A program made the position numbers and the translations under genes. This document shows positions 35,105-47,305 of a DNA stretch of 64,000 bases, in pieces. Below the pieces are notes generated by a model. It searched no databases. It saw nothing but the letters and a program-made list of their open reading frames with translations, and was not told where the DNA came from. Within the stretch, counting starts at the first letter, position 1, and each line of letters opens with the position of its first letter. This stretch comes from Inga oerstediana (taxonomy: Eukaryota; Streptophyta; Magnoliopsida; Fabales; Fabaceae), in the NCBI GenBank assembly GCA_963210345.1, contig OY723407.1:32952280-33016279 (forward strand), in the 5' to 3' direction.

Positions 35105-36480
35105 ATGATAAGTATGGGTGAAGGAATTCTTCCCGACAGAGCTTTTATCACCTGACCTACGGGTTTCAATGAGGAACACTTCTCTTTATAGAAAGCCAAG
35201 TTTAGAGTATTCATAATGGCTACAGAATACGAACTATGGAATGTGATTGGGAGTGGAAACTATAAGCCTGAGAAAGTTGTAGATTCACAGAGGGTTCCTA
35301 AGACACCACAGAATTTGATGAGAATGTTTAAAAAAATCATCACACTCAACAGCAAGGCAATTCTAATGATTCAAAGTGCCTTGAGTCAAAATGAGTATTT
35401 CAGGATTTACACACTCTCAACGGCTAAAGAAATGTGGTAAGCTCTGAAAATAGCGCACGAAGGAACTTCAGGAATAAAAGAAAACTGAATCAATACTCTG
35501 GTTAGTGAGTTTGATTTACTTCGAATGAAATCAGGTGAGTCGATAGCTGAATTTGAACTTAGATACACTCACTGTGTTAATCAACTTGCAGTACTTGGGA
35601 AAGTCTATGATCAACATGCCCAAGTAAGAAAGATTCTAAATATTCTCTCTAAAGATTGGGAGGCCAAAGTCACTACAATTGAGGAAGCAAAAGGTGAATC
35701 AATGTGATCAATTGCTTCTCTATTTTGAAGTCTTTTTAAATATGAAAGAAAATTAAAGTTCAAACAAGAGCTAGATGGTATTGGGAACAAGAAGAAGAGA
35801 GGTCTAACACTGAAAGCAAAAGAAGATGAAGAAATTGATGATGATGAAATGGGCCTAATGATAAAATGATTTAGAAAGTTTTACAAGAAAGGCCAAGGAT
35901 TCAAAAACTTTCAGAAAGGAGGAATAAGCAGTAAAGAACACATCATCTACTATAAATATGGAAAGCCAGGGCATAACAAATCAGAATGTCATAAAAAGTG
36001 GCTTAGAAGAATAAAGAAAAGAGGAAAGGAAAGTTTTACAACAAGAAGAAAGACTTTGTATCTGCCATATAGGGAGATAGTTCATTTGATAAAGATAGTG
36101 ATGATGAAGAAGTAGCCAATATCTGTCTAGTTGCTCAAGAAGAAGCAAAAGAAGAGGTAATTGATTCTGATCCTACCTATGATGAATTACTTTCCGAATA
36201 TAATGCTTTACTTTCTGAATTCATCAAAGTAGTTAAAGAATTAGTTTGTTTCAAAAAGAAAAATAGAATTCTTGAATTAGAACTTAAAGAAAATTTAGAA
36301 AATGATTGTGAAAGCTATTCTTCTTTGAAAAAGAAAACACTGATCTCACGAAAACTCTTGAAAACTTCACCAAAGACGGTGAGATGTTAAATATGATTTT
36401 AAGAGCCGAATGACTTGTAAATGACTGATCTGGTATTGGATATAATCCAAAATCAGATAAAAGTAAAGGAAGAAAGAAAG
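35105..36480 (+). pseudogene. gag: SIRE-B gag (broken)
   Basis: It starts at ATG 35105 with the same MGEGILPDRA motif as SIRE-A. Recognisable blocks are MATEYELWNVIGSGNY, SRIYTLSTAKEMW-like sequence near 35400, and SGESIAEFELRYTHCVNQL near 35530. Stops interrupt it at several points. The zinc knuckle at about 35945-35985 reads YYKYGKPGHNKSEC: two of the three cysteines are tyrosines here, whereas SIRE-A keeps CYECGKPGHFKSEC. Confidence 0.82.
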
Positions 36481-36499
36481 CATGAGATAAGAAATAATT

Positions 36500-38117
36500 A
36501 AGTTACTTTCAACATTCTGTTGATACATCAAATTCTTTCACATATTGCAATTACTATAATAGAAAGGATAATTATAGTTTATTATTCATTCATCAAAGGA
36601 AAGGAAAAATAGGAACCTACAAATGGGTACCTAAAGGTTCATATGTTCAAAACATATTTTGTATTAACCTAAAAGGACCCAAAAAGATGTGGGTACCTAA
36701 GACTTAATCATATTCGATTGCATATATGTCTTAAAGCATCCAAAAACAACAAGTGGTATATAGACAGTGGATGCTCGAGACATATGATTGGTGATTTCAA
36801 AAATTTTACCACGATACAGTCTAAAGAAGGTGGAAAGGTAAATTTTGGAGGAAATCAATCCGGAAAGATAGCATAAATTGTTGAAACAAAAAATGATAAA
36901 GGCATACAAGTCCAAGATGTATATTATATTGAAGGATTGTGTCACAACTTGCTGAGCGTGAGTCAAAGTACAGATAAAGACAACTGGGTAATATTTGACT
37001 CAGAGGAATGTCTAATTGTAAACAAGAAAGATTTACAATTAGATAAGAAGAATCTCAAAGCAAAGCTCAGAGCAAAAAGGGAAGGTAATTGGTATACTCT
37101 TGATATAAGCAGAAATATTTCTAAAAACTGTTTTCTAAGTAATGTTGATGAAAGTTGGTTATGGCATAAGAGACTAGCTCATGTCAATATTCACCAACTA
37201 GGCAAGTTACTTAAAAAGGATTTAGTGATTGGATTACCCAAAGTATATTTAAAAAATGATTTGATTTGTGACGCATGTCAAAAGGGTAAACAAACTAAAT
37301 CTTCTTTCAAATTGAAAAATGAGATCTCAACCAATAGACCAATTGAATTATTACACATGGATTTAGTTGGACCAGTAAGAGTTAAGAGTCTTGGTTTCAA
37401 CTTATATTCATTAGTCATTGTTGATGATTTCTCTAGATTTACATAGATTATTTTTTTGTCATCAAAGGATGAAACCTTTAGAGAATTTATTGTTTTTGCC
37501 AAGAAAGTGTGAAATGAGAAAGGTATGGCTATTGCAGGTATTAGGACAGATCATGGTAGAGAATTTGAAAATCAAGCCTTTGGAGACTACTATGATGCTA
37601 ATGGCATTAATCACAATTTCTTCGCTCCAAGGACACCTCAACAAAATGGAGTGTGGAACGAAAGAACAAAGTACTCATTGAAATGGCTAGAGTAATGCTG
37701 AATGAAAAGAACGTGTCTTAAGTTTTCTGGCACAATGCAATAAGCACTACATGATACATTTCAAACGGAGCCTACATCAGAAGTAAACTTGGAAAAACAC
37801 CATATGAACTGTATAAATGAAGGAAGCCAAACCTTGCTCATCTGCACATCTTTGGTTGTAAGTATTTCATTCATAATAATGGTAAAGATAACTTAGGAAA
37901 ATTTGATTCTAAAATAGATGAAGGAATTTTCCAAGGCTATTCTAACCGGAGCAAAGCATACAGAATTTTCAATAAAAGAACATGTGTTGTTGAAGAATCA
38001 ATTCATGTTGTATTCGATGAATTTGAATCCTCTAACAAAACTATTGACGATGAGCAGGAAGTTGTTTTAAATCAATAAATTGGTCAACTTAATTCTAAAT
38101 CTTTTATCCCAGAAGTT
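36500..38117 (+). pseudogene. pol: SIRE-B pol, first part: protease and integrase
   Basis: The protease motif WYIDSGCSRHMIGD near 36750 keeps the catalytic Asp. The frame 36937-37446 holds the GAG-pre-integrase region (LWHKRLAHVNIHQLGKLL, CDACQKGKQ, a His/Cys zinc pattern) and the start of the integrase core (HMDLVGPVRV, LVIVDDFSRFT). A TAG at 37446-37448 interrupts it. Further core motifs follow (IRTDHGREFENQ, PRTPQQNGV), then the C-terminal part (FGCKYFIHNNG-like). Element C is inserted at 38117/38118, between integrase and RT. Confidence 0.85.
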
Positions 38118-40505
38118 TGTTAGAACAGGCTTACACCCAAGAGGGGGTGAATTAGGTGTATTATAAAAACTTAACTACTTTGAAATTCTTTTCGCATCTT
38201 ATGAAATCAATAAGTATGTAAGTAGTGAAATATAAAACCATAATCAGTTATTGAAATCATATATGCTGGAAATATAAGAGTTCAGGGAAGAGAAGATGCA
38301 AACTGTAATTTATCCTGGTTTGGTCCAATCCACGATGACCTACGTCCAGTCCCCAGGCTCCTCCTGAGATTTCAATCCACTATATCCCTCAAGTTTAACC
38401 GGGTACTTGAGAACCACTACAATCTCACAAGTTTGATACGGGCCCTTGTGAAGCCTTTACAATTCTCCTACTGAGATATGAGCTCCCCCTTACACATTGT
38501 AAGGATACAATTTGTTTCCCACTCAAGATTCCCCAATCTTGAGTAACTCTCACAAATATAGAATGATTACAACGAAAGATTACTTCTCTCTATATGAAGT
38601 AGATAATGATTAACACTGAAGTACATGGTAGGAGTATTATTACAGTGCTTCGGTCAAGTAAGATTCAGAGTAATAGCATATCAACATTGTAGGCATGGGC
38701 TTTCGTCATCATCGTTCATTTTGAAAGTCTCTTCTTTTATAGTTGATGAAGAGCATTTGACCGTTTGAGCTTTTCTTCTTCCCGTTGAGGCTTAAAATAT
38801 TACTGTTGAACTAGCCGTTGGAAGCTTCTGACACAAAAGTGCTTTCTCCGTCTTGTGTCTTAATTCTTGTTTGATCACCTGGAGAATGCTTAATCACTAA
38901 TATAATAAAGTGTTAGAGTGATTAGAATCAATAAGAACAAGTTACACAAAATTTCAATGATTTTCAGAAGTTCCAAGGTGATACTCTGTTTTCTTGAAAA
39001 TCAGTTATTCGGATAACCTTTGTTGTATTCGAATAGCCTTCTTTGATAATGAGTAATATTTATTCAAATACTTTATCCTTTATCCGAATAAACTTTTAGA
39101 ACTTGAAGTGTATTCGAATAGTGACTTCCTTATTCGAATAACTTCCTTGTAAAACAAATGATATTATTCGAATAGTGTCAATGGTATTCGAATAATATTC
39201 TCTCATAATGAACTTTAATATTCGAATAGACGAACCCTTATTCGAATAGCCTTTCACAAGATATGATATACTTATTCGAATACAACTTGTTGTATTCGAA
39301 TAATGCACTTTGATGATGAATCTTCATATTCCTGCAACCACTTCAAGTTTTGCTTATTACAGTGAGTTACTCGAGTGGTGCCTTTAAGTGAATTCTTGAT
39401 TTTGACTCGAAACATGGCAAATTATATATCATCGGAAAGCCCTTTAGGTATACTTTCATATGGCATTGGTTTCGTCTCAATCCAATATGTATTTTGAGAG
39501 TTATGTCCAAAATACCAAAGCTGTTCTGGAATAAGACGCTGATTAATGTATCAACTTCAACAGATCATATCTCTCTCATTTGAACTCATTTTAATGTGAT
39601 CTTTGTGTCAAAATGACGTGTTGGAAGTCTAGTTTCATATACCACCAGTTTCAATTCGATCCGACATGTGGTTGGAGAGATATCATCAAAATACTGAATG
39701 TCGCCCGTGCTGAAAGAAACAGAGTTTGCTGCATTATTCGAATAGCACATCTTGTATTCGAATAGAATCACCCTTTTTCAGTTATGTACTATTCGAATAG
39801 TCACTTCATTATTCGAATAATATTTAATTTTTTTCACTGAAACTATTCTGATAGTTCAATTACTATTCGAATAGTCCTCTTTGAAATATGTCAAATATTA
39901 TTCTGATAGTCTCCTTACTATCCTGATAGTCATGTGATATTGGATGCTGAAATTTATCAAAAACTTATTCGGATAATCATTACACTATTCGAATAGTACC
40001 CTTACTATTCGAATAGTTATCTTACTATCTGGATAACATATTTAGAAACCGAGTTTGAAATCACACTGACTATTCGGATAATGCCTTGACTATTCGAATA
40101 CGTTTTCACTTGAATTATTTTCAGAAAGCATACTATTCGAATACTAATGTGCTTATCCGAATACTATCAACTGTTAGCAGTTCTTCTTTATTCGAATAGC
40201 ATATTCATTATTCGAATAATACTTTGTTTATTTGGATAAATTGAGAGTTATTCGAATATATCTTAATTGAAAACAAGTTTTACTATACGAATAACAATTT
40301 GACTATTCGAATAAACCACAGTATTAAATCACATGAATCTTTTCAAGCCAACTTGATATCTTCTCTCTTTGCTTGACTAATCTACAGGATATTTCACATT
40401 AAACACAGTAGTTAGTCAACGTAGGAGATAAATACATTATGTAAACTTTTTGCTCTCAAAATTAACATCTATATTTGACATCATCAAAACTAATCATATC
40501 CAACA
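38118..40505 (-). repeat. Element C left LTR (3' LTR), 2388 bp
   Basis: On the plus strand it runs from TGTTAGAACAGG to ATATCCAACA. The block TGACCTACGTCCAGTCC at 38336-38352 is shared with the other SIRE LTRs here. The polypurine tract (plus strand ttctccccctttttg, from 40506) follows immediately. The middle is filled by an array of TTCGAA palindromes. Confidence 0.85.
39000..40310. repeat. Array of paired TTCGAA palindromes in the element C LTR
   Basis: TATTCGAATA and variants such as TATTCGGATA recur throughout, often as two copies 8-12 bases apart followed by a gap of about 25-35 bases, then the next pair. The arrangement parallels the CTCGAG pairs of SIRE-A and SIRE-B but with a different core. 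One CTCGAG copy, at about 39365, sits beside it. Confidence 0.9.
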
Positions 40506-43500
40506 TTCTCCCCCTTTTTGATGATGGCAAATCCTTTACAAAAAATATGTATGAGTATGAAAACATATTAGATGCAACATATATTTCGTGCAGTATCTCT
40601 CCCCCTATTTGACATCAGTAAAAAGTTTGGACAATATAGAAGAAATGCTTGAGGGGGGCAAATATGAGAACAAAGAAGAAATGCATGTGAGAGGTGTTCA
40701 AGAAAACAAACCCCCTTTTTTTTAAATCAAAAGAAATGTGTCAAGAAAATAAATTTCTCTTCCCCTTTTTGAAAGTATTTCCATTTCGATGCAAATAAAA
40801 GTGATGAAAATAAGTTTGAAACAATTTGAAGAGGTTTTCAACAAAGGTTTCAGAATCAAAGTAAATTGAAATCAAAGATATGCAATATATTCTCAAAATA
40901 TAAAGAGGAAGGGTTTAGAAATGCTTATTAGGATTCAACAAGCTGATGATAGATCCATGAAGTCCAGTTCATCATGCTTTCGCTGTTCAGCCATGATGTA
41001 TATTCATGTTGTCTCCAGGATGTTCTTTTTTTAGTTGAGCTTCTGTTCCATATAATGCTTCGTTGTATTGGGCTAGGTATTTGTTGTTTTGAATGTTGTA
41101 GCCAATATATTTCCCTTGATAGATCGTTAAAGCATATGTCCTCAAAGTTGATATATTCTCCTTTTAGTGTGTCGAGGAATGATCTTGCGTAGAGCAAATT
41201 CTCCTATTATAAGTAAAAGCATTCTTGCAAGGAGAATGGTTAGTACAATCAAGTATCAAAAGTTTCCTTTCTATAAAATATGCAAATTAAGATCATGGAA
41301 AGAAGATATATGAGTAACTCATCATCAAAACTAATCAATTAAGAGTGAATGCAAATGAGTATAATGATTTTCTTCGAATAAAGGAGATAAGCTTTTAAGA
41401 TATAAAACACATGTGAATGTGAAGCTCCCCCTTAATGAGTGCAATGCTTTTAAAAAACATTATAAGGAATAGAGTTAAAAATTCTCATGGATTTGAAAAT
41501 TCATTGGAAAAACTTTAGAGAGAAATTGAGTATAAAAGTCGGAAGATATAGTGAGAAATCAGGTTTTGAAAATGATGATGCTAATAAAAGTTTTTAATAG
41601 TTGTTCCTCAATATCACTCGAGTCATCACTCAAGTGTTCACTTCGAGTGGTGCAACTCAGAGACTTTGAATTAATAAAAAATACAATACCTCACTCGAGT
41701 AATGTCGTAATCACTCGAGTTATAGTCCTCTGTAGTCTATTGATGCATCGTTGGCTATTTACTGTCAGACAATATGATCGGTACTGAGGAATTCTGAAGC
41801 TAATCTTTGTGGACACTTAAGGATACCAAGATAAGCTCAAAATAAGGCCTCTTGTGCATTCATTAACTTAGTGTGTACCCCTTTGCTTATCAACCAACCA
41901 TAGCACATAAATTTCTCATACTGCTAGCTTGCTTCTGTAGCATCCTACTATGATCTTCTTGCTATTCATATAAGGCCTTGAAGTTCTGATCAAGTCATAG
42001 AGTAATATAATCTTGCCATTCACAGAAGTGATGAGCTTATCATTGTTTGTAGCAAGCTCAGTGTGACAGTGTTGAAGCACCTCTTTTTCTCATTAGGTTG
42101 TTGCAGAGGTTTTGTGTTGAACTCAGGGAGTGATTCTGCAACTTCTTCTATCAAAGTTCTTGATTGATCTTGTTGGCTTCCTTGTGATTGACTCTACTAC
42201 GTCCAGCTTAGAAATTTTTTGGCAATCTCGTTCCTCATTGTTTTGTCAATATCCTTGCTCTCAGTGGATGGATCATAAGATGATGTGTTTGTTGATCCCT
42301 TGTCTTTTTTTTCTTGATCTCCTCAACTATTTGTTTTATTCGAATTGTATACCACTATTCGGATAGTCTTCTATCTCTAGCTCCTTGGTGTATTCGAATA
42401 GAAACTTCAGTATTCTGATACATTTCCTTCCCTGTGAATAACTACAATTTATTCTATTCGAATAGGGAGTTTATTATTCGAATAGTTAGTTTGAAAATTT
42501 AATAGAGATTATTCGAATAGAAGATTCATTAATCGAATACATTTTTAAGAAACAACATTATTCAAATAGTTCTCAGAGTATTCGATTAGTTTGTAAAAAA
42601 TAATTACTATCACTATTCGAATAGTATGAGTAGTATTCGAATAGTCTTTTGAATTGAAATCTGATAAAATCTTTACTATTCGAATAATAGATATATTATT
42701 CGAATACTTTTATTGCAAATCTTGCCTTTGTATTCGGATAGTGATTCTGTTATTCGGATAGTTCCTTTTCAAGCTTCGAAGGAAAGTGATGCTATTCGGA
42801 TACTCTATTGATTATTCGTATAGTCCATTTGTAATCCTTACTTTTCTATTCGGATAGCAACATGAGTATTCGAATAATGTGTCATATACTTTGTAAAGCT
42901 GTATTGCTATTCGAATATTATTCCCATTATTCGAATAGTCCCTTTTGACAAATGTGTTTTATTATTCGAATAACCCTCGCACTATTCCTATAGATTTTTC
43001 AAGATTGAGTAGTATTCGAATAGTCTTGCATTATTCGAATAGTTTCTTCACAATATCTTTGGTGATATTCGAATAGTGGTTTTTGTATTCAAATACTATT
43101 CTTTTAAAAAATTGATTGAGTATTCGGATACAATGATCATTATTCGAATAGCACTTCTTTTCTCAAAGTTCCCTCTTATAGACAATCCTGCAGAAGTATA
43201 TATATTCTTTGGTACCCAACTTTTCTTGGGTCCATTCAATATTAGACATAACAACTCTCTTGTTCTTAAGTGGAAAATATGTCATTGAAAATATCTTAAT
43301 CCATGTAAATTTGGTCAAAGAGAGTAGAGAATCCATCCATAATGACCAACTTGTATGAAATGATAAATCATGAATTGAATCAGGTTTGCAAATTGTTTCA
43401 AATTTCAAATGTTATTTCAAATCATGACAATGCATTGAAAAATTGAGATTTTGAATATATGCAAACCTTATTTTTTAAACATGCTTAGAATCAATGCTAA

Positions 43501-45190
43501 TGTTAAAAATGATGGAAGTCAACAAGTTTAAAAATATATCAGAATGCTTCAGTTGGAGAACACCTAGGATAACATATTAAACATTGGCGTTAACATGTTT
43601 GAAAGATTCCCCAAGAGTAAAAGTCATATGGAAAAGGAATTAGCCAAAAAGGCTTAGCTTGATAGACACATATAAGCACAATAACTTTGCTATTGACTAA
43701 GAGATAAGGTTGACTCTTAGAGTTTTGTTTTGAAGAATTGGAACATTCAACTCAAAGATTCAAACACATAACACTGGTTATTCAAACATAGATAATATCA
43801 ATGGTTAATGTGCTAACGAATATTCCTAATGCTTGGAATAAGTCCACCAATAAGAACTTATGTATTAGGAATAAGGCTTTTCATGAATTGAATTTTTTTT
43901 CTTAGAGATAGGCTTGACACTCATATAGATGATCAACTTGTTAGACATTAGGTCTAACTCATTAGAAAATAAAGACTAAGGAGTGCAAGCACTAGATAGC
44001 ACATTTATGATCAATGATGGGAAAAACCTAGTAGTCATATTTGAAGCATTTCTGACACAAAAATATTAACTTCCAATTTTGAAATCAGTTTGAATATAAA
44101 CAAAATATGAAAATTTTTAAACCATGTGTATGCACTTTTATAAACAAGATGAATTGAGACCAAAATACAATTTTGGATTATGCACTTTAAAACATGAACT
44201 AATAGAAAAACTATGCATAGTTTCACGTTTGGTTCATTTAGCAATCTGTAAATAATTTAATGATCATCAAAGATTGATTGCTAAAGGAATGCAATAATAG
44301 ACAAATATTCATTACCCAAATTAAATCATTCATATAAGCATAGTATAGGGTAAGGATTAGATATCACCATAATTCCTCTTGCCTTTGCAGTAGCTTGCCT
44401 GATTTTGGTGGAGTGATATTGATTTTCCTCCTTTGCACACTCAGCACCAAACTCCAAAATTTAGCATCATCAAGATATGAATTTGTCTTCATGTGGCCAT
44501 AGCCTTGAGAAGCTTTTTCTTATCCTACAGAACTGTATAAATTTCTTTTTCTTCTTGGTATCCAACCTTGCTTGGATCCATTTCTTGTTATCTTGTAGGA
44601 ATCAAGATAAAATTCACATGTTTTAAGGATAACTAAATCAAACTAGTTTGAGCACAATGAATTAATCAATGACTTTATGCATATCAGGGAATATTTTTGA
44701 AATATGCATTTATGCATAAAGAACTAAATTTCTGAACATTGCAATCCCTTCGTAAATAAATTTATAAAATAAGCTTTCTAAGGGATGTGAAAACCATATT
44801 TCCAAGAAAGTTTGTAATGTTCATTCCTAAGGTAACAAGATACAAACCTCAATAAATACTAAAGATAATAGTGTAGGAGGTTTTACCGTTGTATACCTTT
44901 GCTTTAGGTACTTGGAGGATTGCATTTTCTTACCCCAATGCATTTTTCTATTATGTTTAACTTTTGAATTCATAGCTTTGGGTGTATGCAATGCTTTCTC
45001 ATATGATGTAGACTCTGAAAGTCTTTTCCTTGAATCTTGAGAGGTCTTCCATCTCTTGCTCTCCTCAAGGTAGTTGAATGGTACTCTATGGTAGTTCATT
45101 CTTGAGGTAGAACGTCCTCCTATTCTCCATTTCCTTTCTTTGTTATTAGACTTTGTAGTTCTAGCAATAGGTGATCCGAGAGTTCTCCTA
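40506..45190. other. Element C interior, no recognisable gene
   Basis: It begins with the polypurine tract, with a second purine-rich tract near 40600 (minus strand). A few CTCGAG copies lie at 41620-41730 and a second TTCGAA array at 42330-43165. The minus-strand frame 44827-45198 (123 codons, Lys/Arg/Ser-rich) and the frame 40928-41197 match no family I know. The remaining sequence is AT-rich and unremarkable. By position it corresponds to the region between pol and LTR in SIRE elements, so pol and gag seem to be deleted. Confidence 0.65.
42330..43165. repeat. Second TTCGAA palindrome array in element C
   Basis: Same TATTCGAATA type as the LTR array but inside the element, about 2 kb from the LTR border. 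SIRE-B shows the same doubling: its palindrome occurs both in the LTR and in the spacer before the env-like ORF. Confidence 0.88.
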
Positions 45191-45235
45191 ATTAACATCT
45201 ATATTTGACATCATCAAAACTAATCATATCCAACA
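45191..45235 (-). repeat. Element C right LTR remnant (45 bp)
   Basis: It matches 40461-40505 exactly by eye, from ATTAACATCTATATTTGACA to ATATCCAACA, and is followed by the aagtt target duplication. Sequence to its left is not LTR, so the rest of the 5' LTR was deleted. Confidence 0.8.
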
Positions 45236-45240
45236 AAGTT

Positions 45241-46094
45241 GACCAAACCAAGGAAGAAGATTAGTTACTATGACATCCTAGAGCCTGGAAATACAATAAA
45301 AGTCATCCCCTAGACCAAGTCATAGGAGATGTGAATGAAGGAGTCAAAACTAGAAATAGAATTTTCAATTAAGTTAGTTCCTCTGCTTTATTTCTAAGAT
45401 TGAACCTTCTAACATCAATGAAGCCCTATTAGACAATGATTGGGTTATAGCAATGCAAGAAGAACTAAACCAATTTGAAAGAAATCAAGTTTGGGATTTG
45501 GTACCCTGACCTAAGGACCATCTGATCATTGGCACTAAATGGGTATTCAAGAACAAACATGATGAATTCACAATCATGATCTGAAACAAGACAAGATTGG
45601 TAGCCAAAGGCTACAATCAGGAAGAAGGAATTGCTTGTGAGGAAACGTATGCTCCAGTAGCTAGATTGGAAGCTATACGAGTACTCTTAGCCTTTGCATA
45701 TATGAAGGGATTCAAACTCTATCAAATGGATGTAAAAGTGCATTTCAAAATGGGTATATCATAGAAGAAGTATATGTAGATTAACCCCCAAGTTTTGAAG
45801 ATGTAACCAAACCTGACTATGTTTTCAAACTAAGAAAAGCTTTATACGGTTTAAAACAAGCTCCTAGAGCATGGTACAAAAGGCTCAGTAAATTTCTCAT
45901 TGATCAAGGTTTTGTACGAGGAAAAGTTGATACAACACCTTTTACAAAATGAAAATGAGATGATATCTTAATTGTACAAATATATATTGATGATATAGTT
46001 TTCAGTGCTACTAATGAAACCTTATGCAAGGAATTTTCTGAGATAATGTAGGGGGAGTTTGAGATGTCAATGATGGGAGAATTGAATTTCTTTC
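45241..46094 (+). pseudogene. pol: SIRE-B pol, second part: reverse transcriptase (broken, truncated)
   Basis: Continuation of pol after element C. RT blocks seen are NEALLDNDWVIAMQEELNQF-type sequence near 45420-45480, ARLEAIRVLLAFA near 45660, KLRKALYGLKQAPRAWY near 45830-45880 and the catalytic IYIDDIVFS near 45985. Stops occur in between. At 46094/46095 the sequence jumps to an LTR start (D), and the C-terminal RT and RNase H are missing. Confidence 0.82.
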
Positions 46095-47305
46095 TGTTAG
46101 ATCCCAAGTTTTGATGATAACAAAAGTCAACTGTGTACAAATCATTTTTTTATAAGTTTAAGAAATGTTTACAAGGTTACCAAATGCATATAACAATATT
46201 CTATGGTGTATGCTATCAAAATGAACTGGTGTGCTCGAGCATGAGTCTAGCACTTGAGCATGGAACCATTTTGTGCTCGAGCAGGTATGAGTGATAGCCA
46301 TAAAGTGTTTACCCAAGAGGCATGCCACTGTCATTTTCAATAATTCACTCGAGCACTGGAGACAGCACTCGAGCAGAGGAGCCTTTCTCACTCGAGCATA
46401 TGCGAGTGAGAGTCTGCGAGTGCTTGGCCGAGAGAAAGGTTTGTCATTCTCCCTTGATGCACTCGAGCAGAGAAATCAATGCTCGATCATGAGTGTCTTG
46501 TACTCGAGCATTAGCGAGTGAAGGTATGCGAGTGGTTGGGCGAGAGTCATGAAGATCATAAAAGCACAAGTATGCTCGAGAACAGCTTCATATGCTCGAG
46601 TGACACATTAGCACTTGTGAGTGAAAAATCTATCCCTCTCAAATACTGATGCGAGTGTTGTTATTAAAGGTATATTACTTGAGAATATTCTTGTCATTCG
46701 AGCAGGAGTATGTGTGCTCGAGTGAGGGTCCACAGCACTTGCGAGTGAAAAATCTATCCCTCTCAAATCCTGATGGGAGTGTTGGTATTAAGGGAATATT
46801 ACTTGAGAATATTCTTCTCACTCGAGCAGGAGTATGTGTGCTCGAGTGAGGGCCCACATCACCTGCGAGTGCAAAATCTCACTCTTGCTAAAATGATATG
46901 CGAGTGCTGTCCAGAGAAGAAACTTTGAGTGGAAAATGTAAGGCCACTCGAGCAGAAGGAGTTGTGCTCGAGTGAGGCCCTACATCACTCGCGAGTGAGA
47001 ATTCTGTCTCTCTGAAATCCTATGCCAGCACAGACTTAAAACTAAAGATCAAGGAGTAAAATTGCGATATCACTCGAGTGAGCCCATCCATGCTCGAGTG
47101 ATGCTCTGCCAGATCACCAAATACACCAAGTCTCACAACGTTCAATCCGAATATGTTTTAATGTTATTTATTCATCTCATCATTACTTATTATCATTGTT
47201 TAACATCATTTTGAATGTATTATAAGTGTGATATAGGAGGATGAACGTTAGAAATAAACTGACACAAAGAAAGTCAAACAACGGCAGACAACATCATTAC
47301 AAGCA
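46095..47305 (+). mobile_element. Element D: truncated SIRE-type LTR with CTCGAG array
   Basis: It begins TGTTAGATCCCAAG followed by TTTTGATGATAACAAA, the same opening as the SIRE LTRs, directly against SIRE-B RT sequence. It is filled from about 46230 to 47105 with CACTCGAGCA and GCTCGAGTGA palindromes plus GCGAGTGAGAG and GGCCGAGAG. Near 47305 SIRE-B sequence resumes just after the expected end of pol, with about 850 bases of pol missing. No LTR end or target duplication is found, so the right edge is approximate and the insertion is truncated. Confidence 0.7.

Larger units (their letters stand above)
38118..45235 (-). mobile_element. Element C: SIRE-related copia LTR element, non-coding derivative
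   Basis: Bounded by TGTTAGAACAGG at 38118 and CATATCCAACA at 45235, with target duplication aagtt at 38113-38117 and 45236-45240. Joining the flanks gives the sequence still present, uninterrupted, in SIRE-A near 13600. The polypurine tract inside the left LTR places the element on the minus strand. The left LTR is complete (2388 bp); the right LTR is reduced to its last 45 bases. No gag or pol domain is recognised inside. Confidence 0.85.

Noticed and set aside
39000..43165. Regularly spaced repeats resembling a CRISPR array
   Set aside because: The repeats are 8-12 base palindromes with irregular spacing inside plant LTR sequence; there are no cas genes and no long identical direct repeats.
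44827..45198. Basic 123-codon minus-strand frame near the right end of element C
   Set aside because: I recognise no gag, env-like or other domain, and the surrounding element has no other coding sequence; composition alone does not support a gene.
46095..47305. D as a complete solo LTR
   Set aside because: The start is clear, but no CACTAACA-type end and no target duplication is found, and about 850 bases of SIRE-B pol are missing, so it is a truncated piece.
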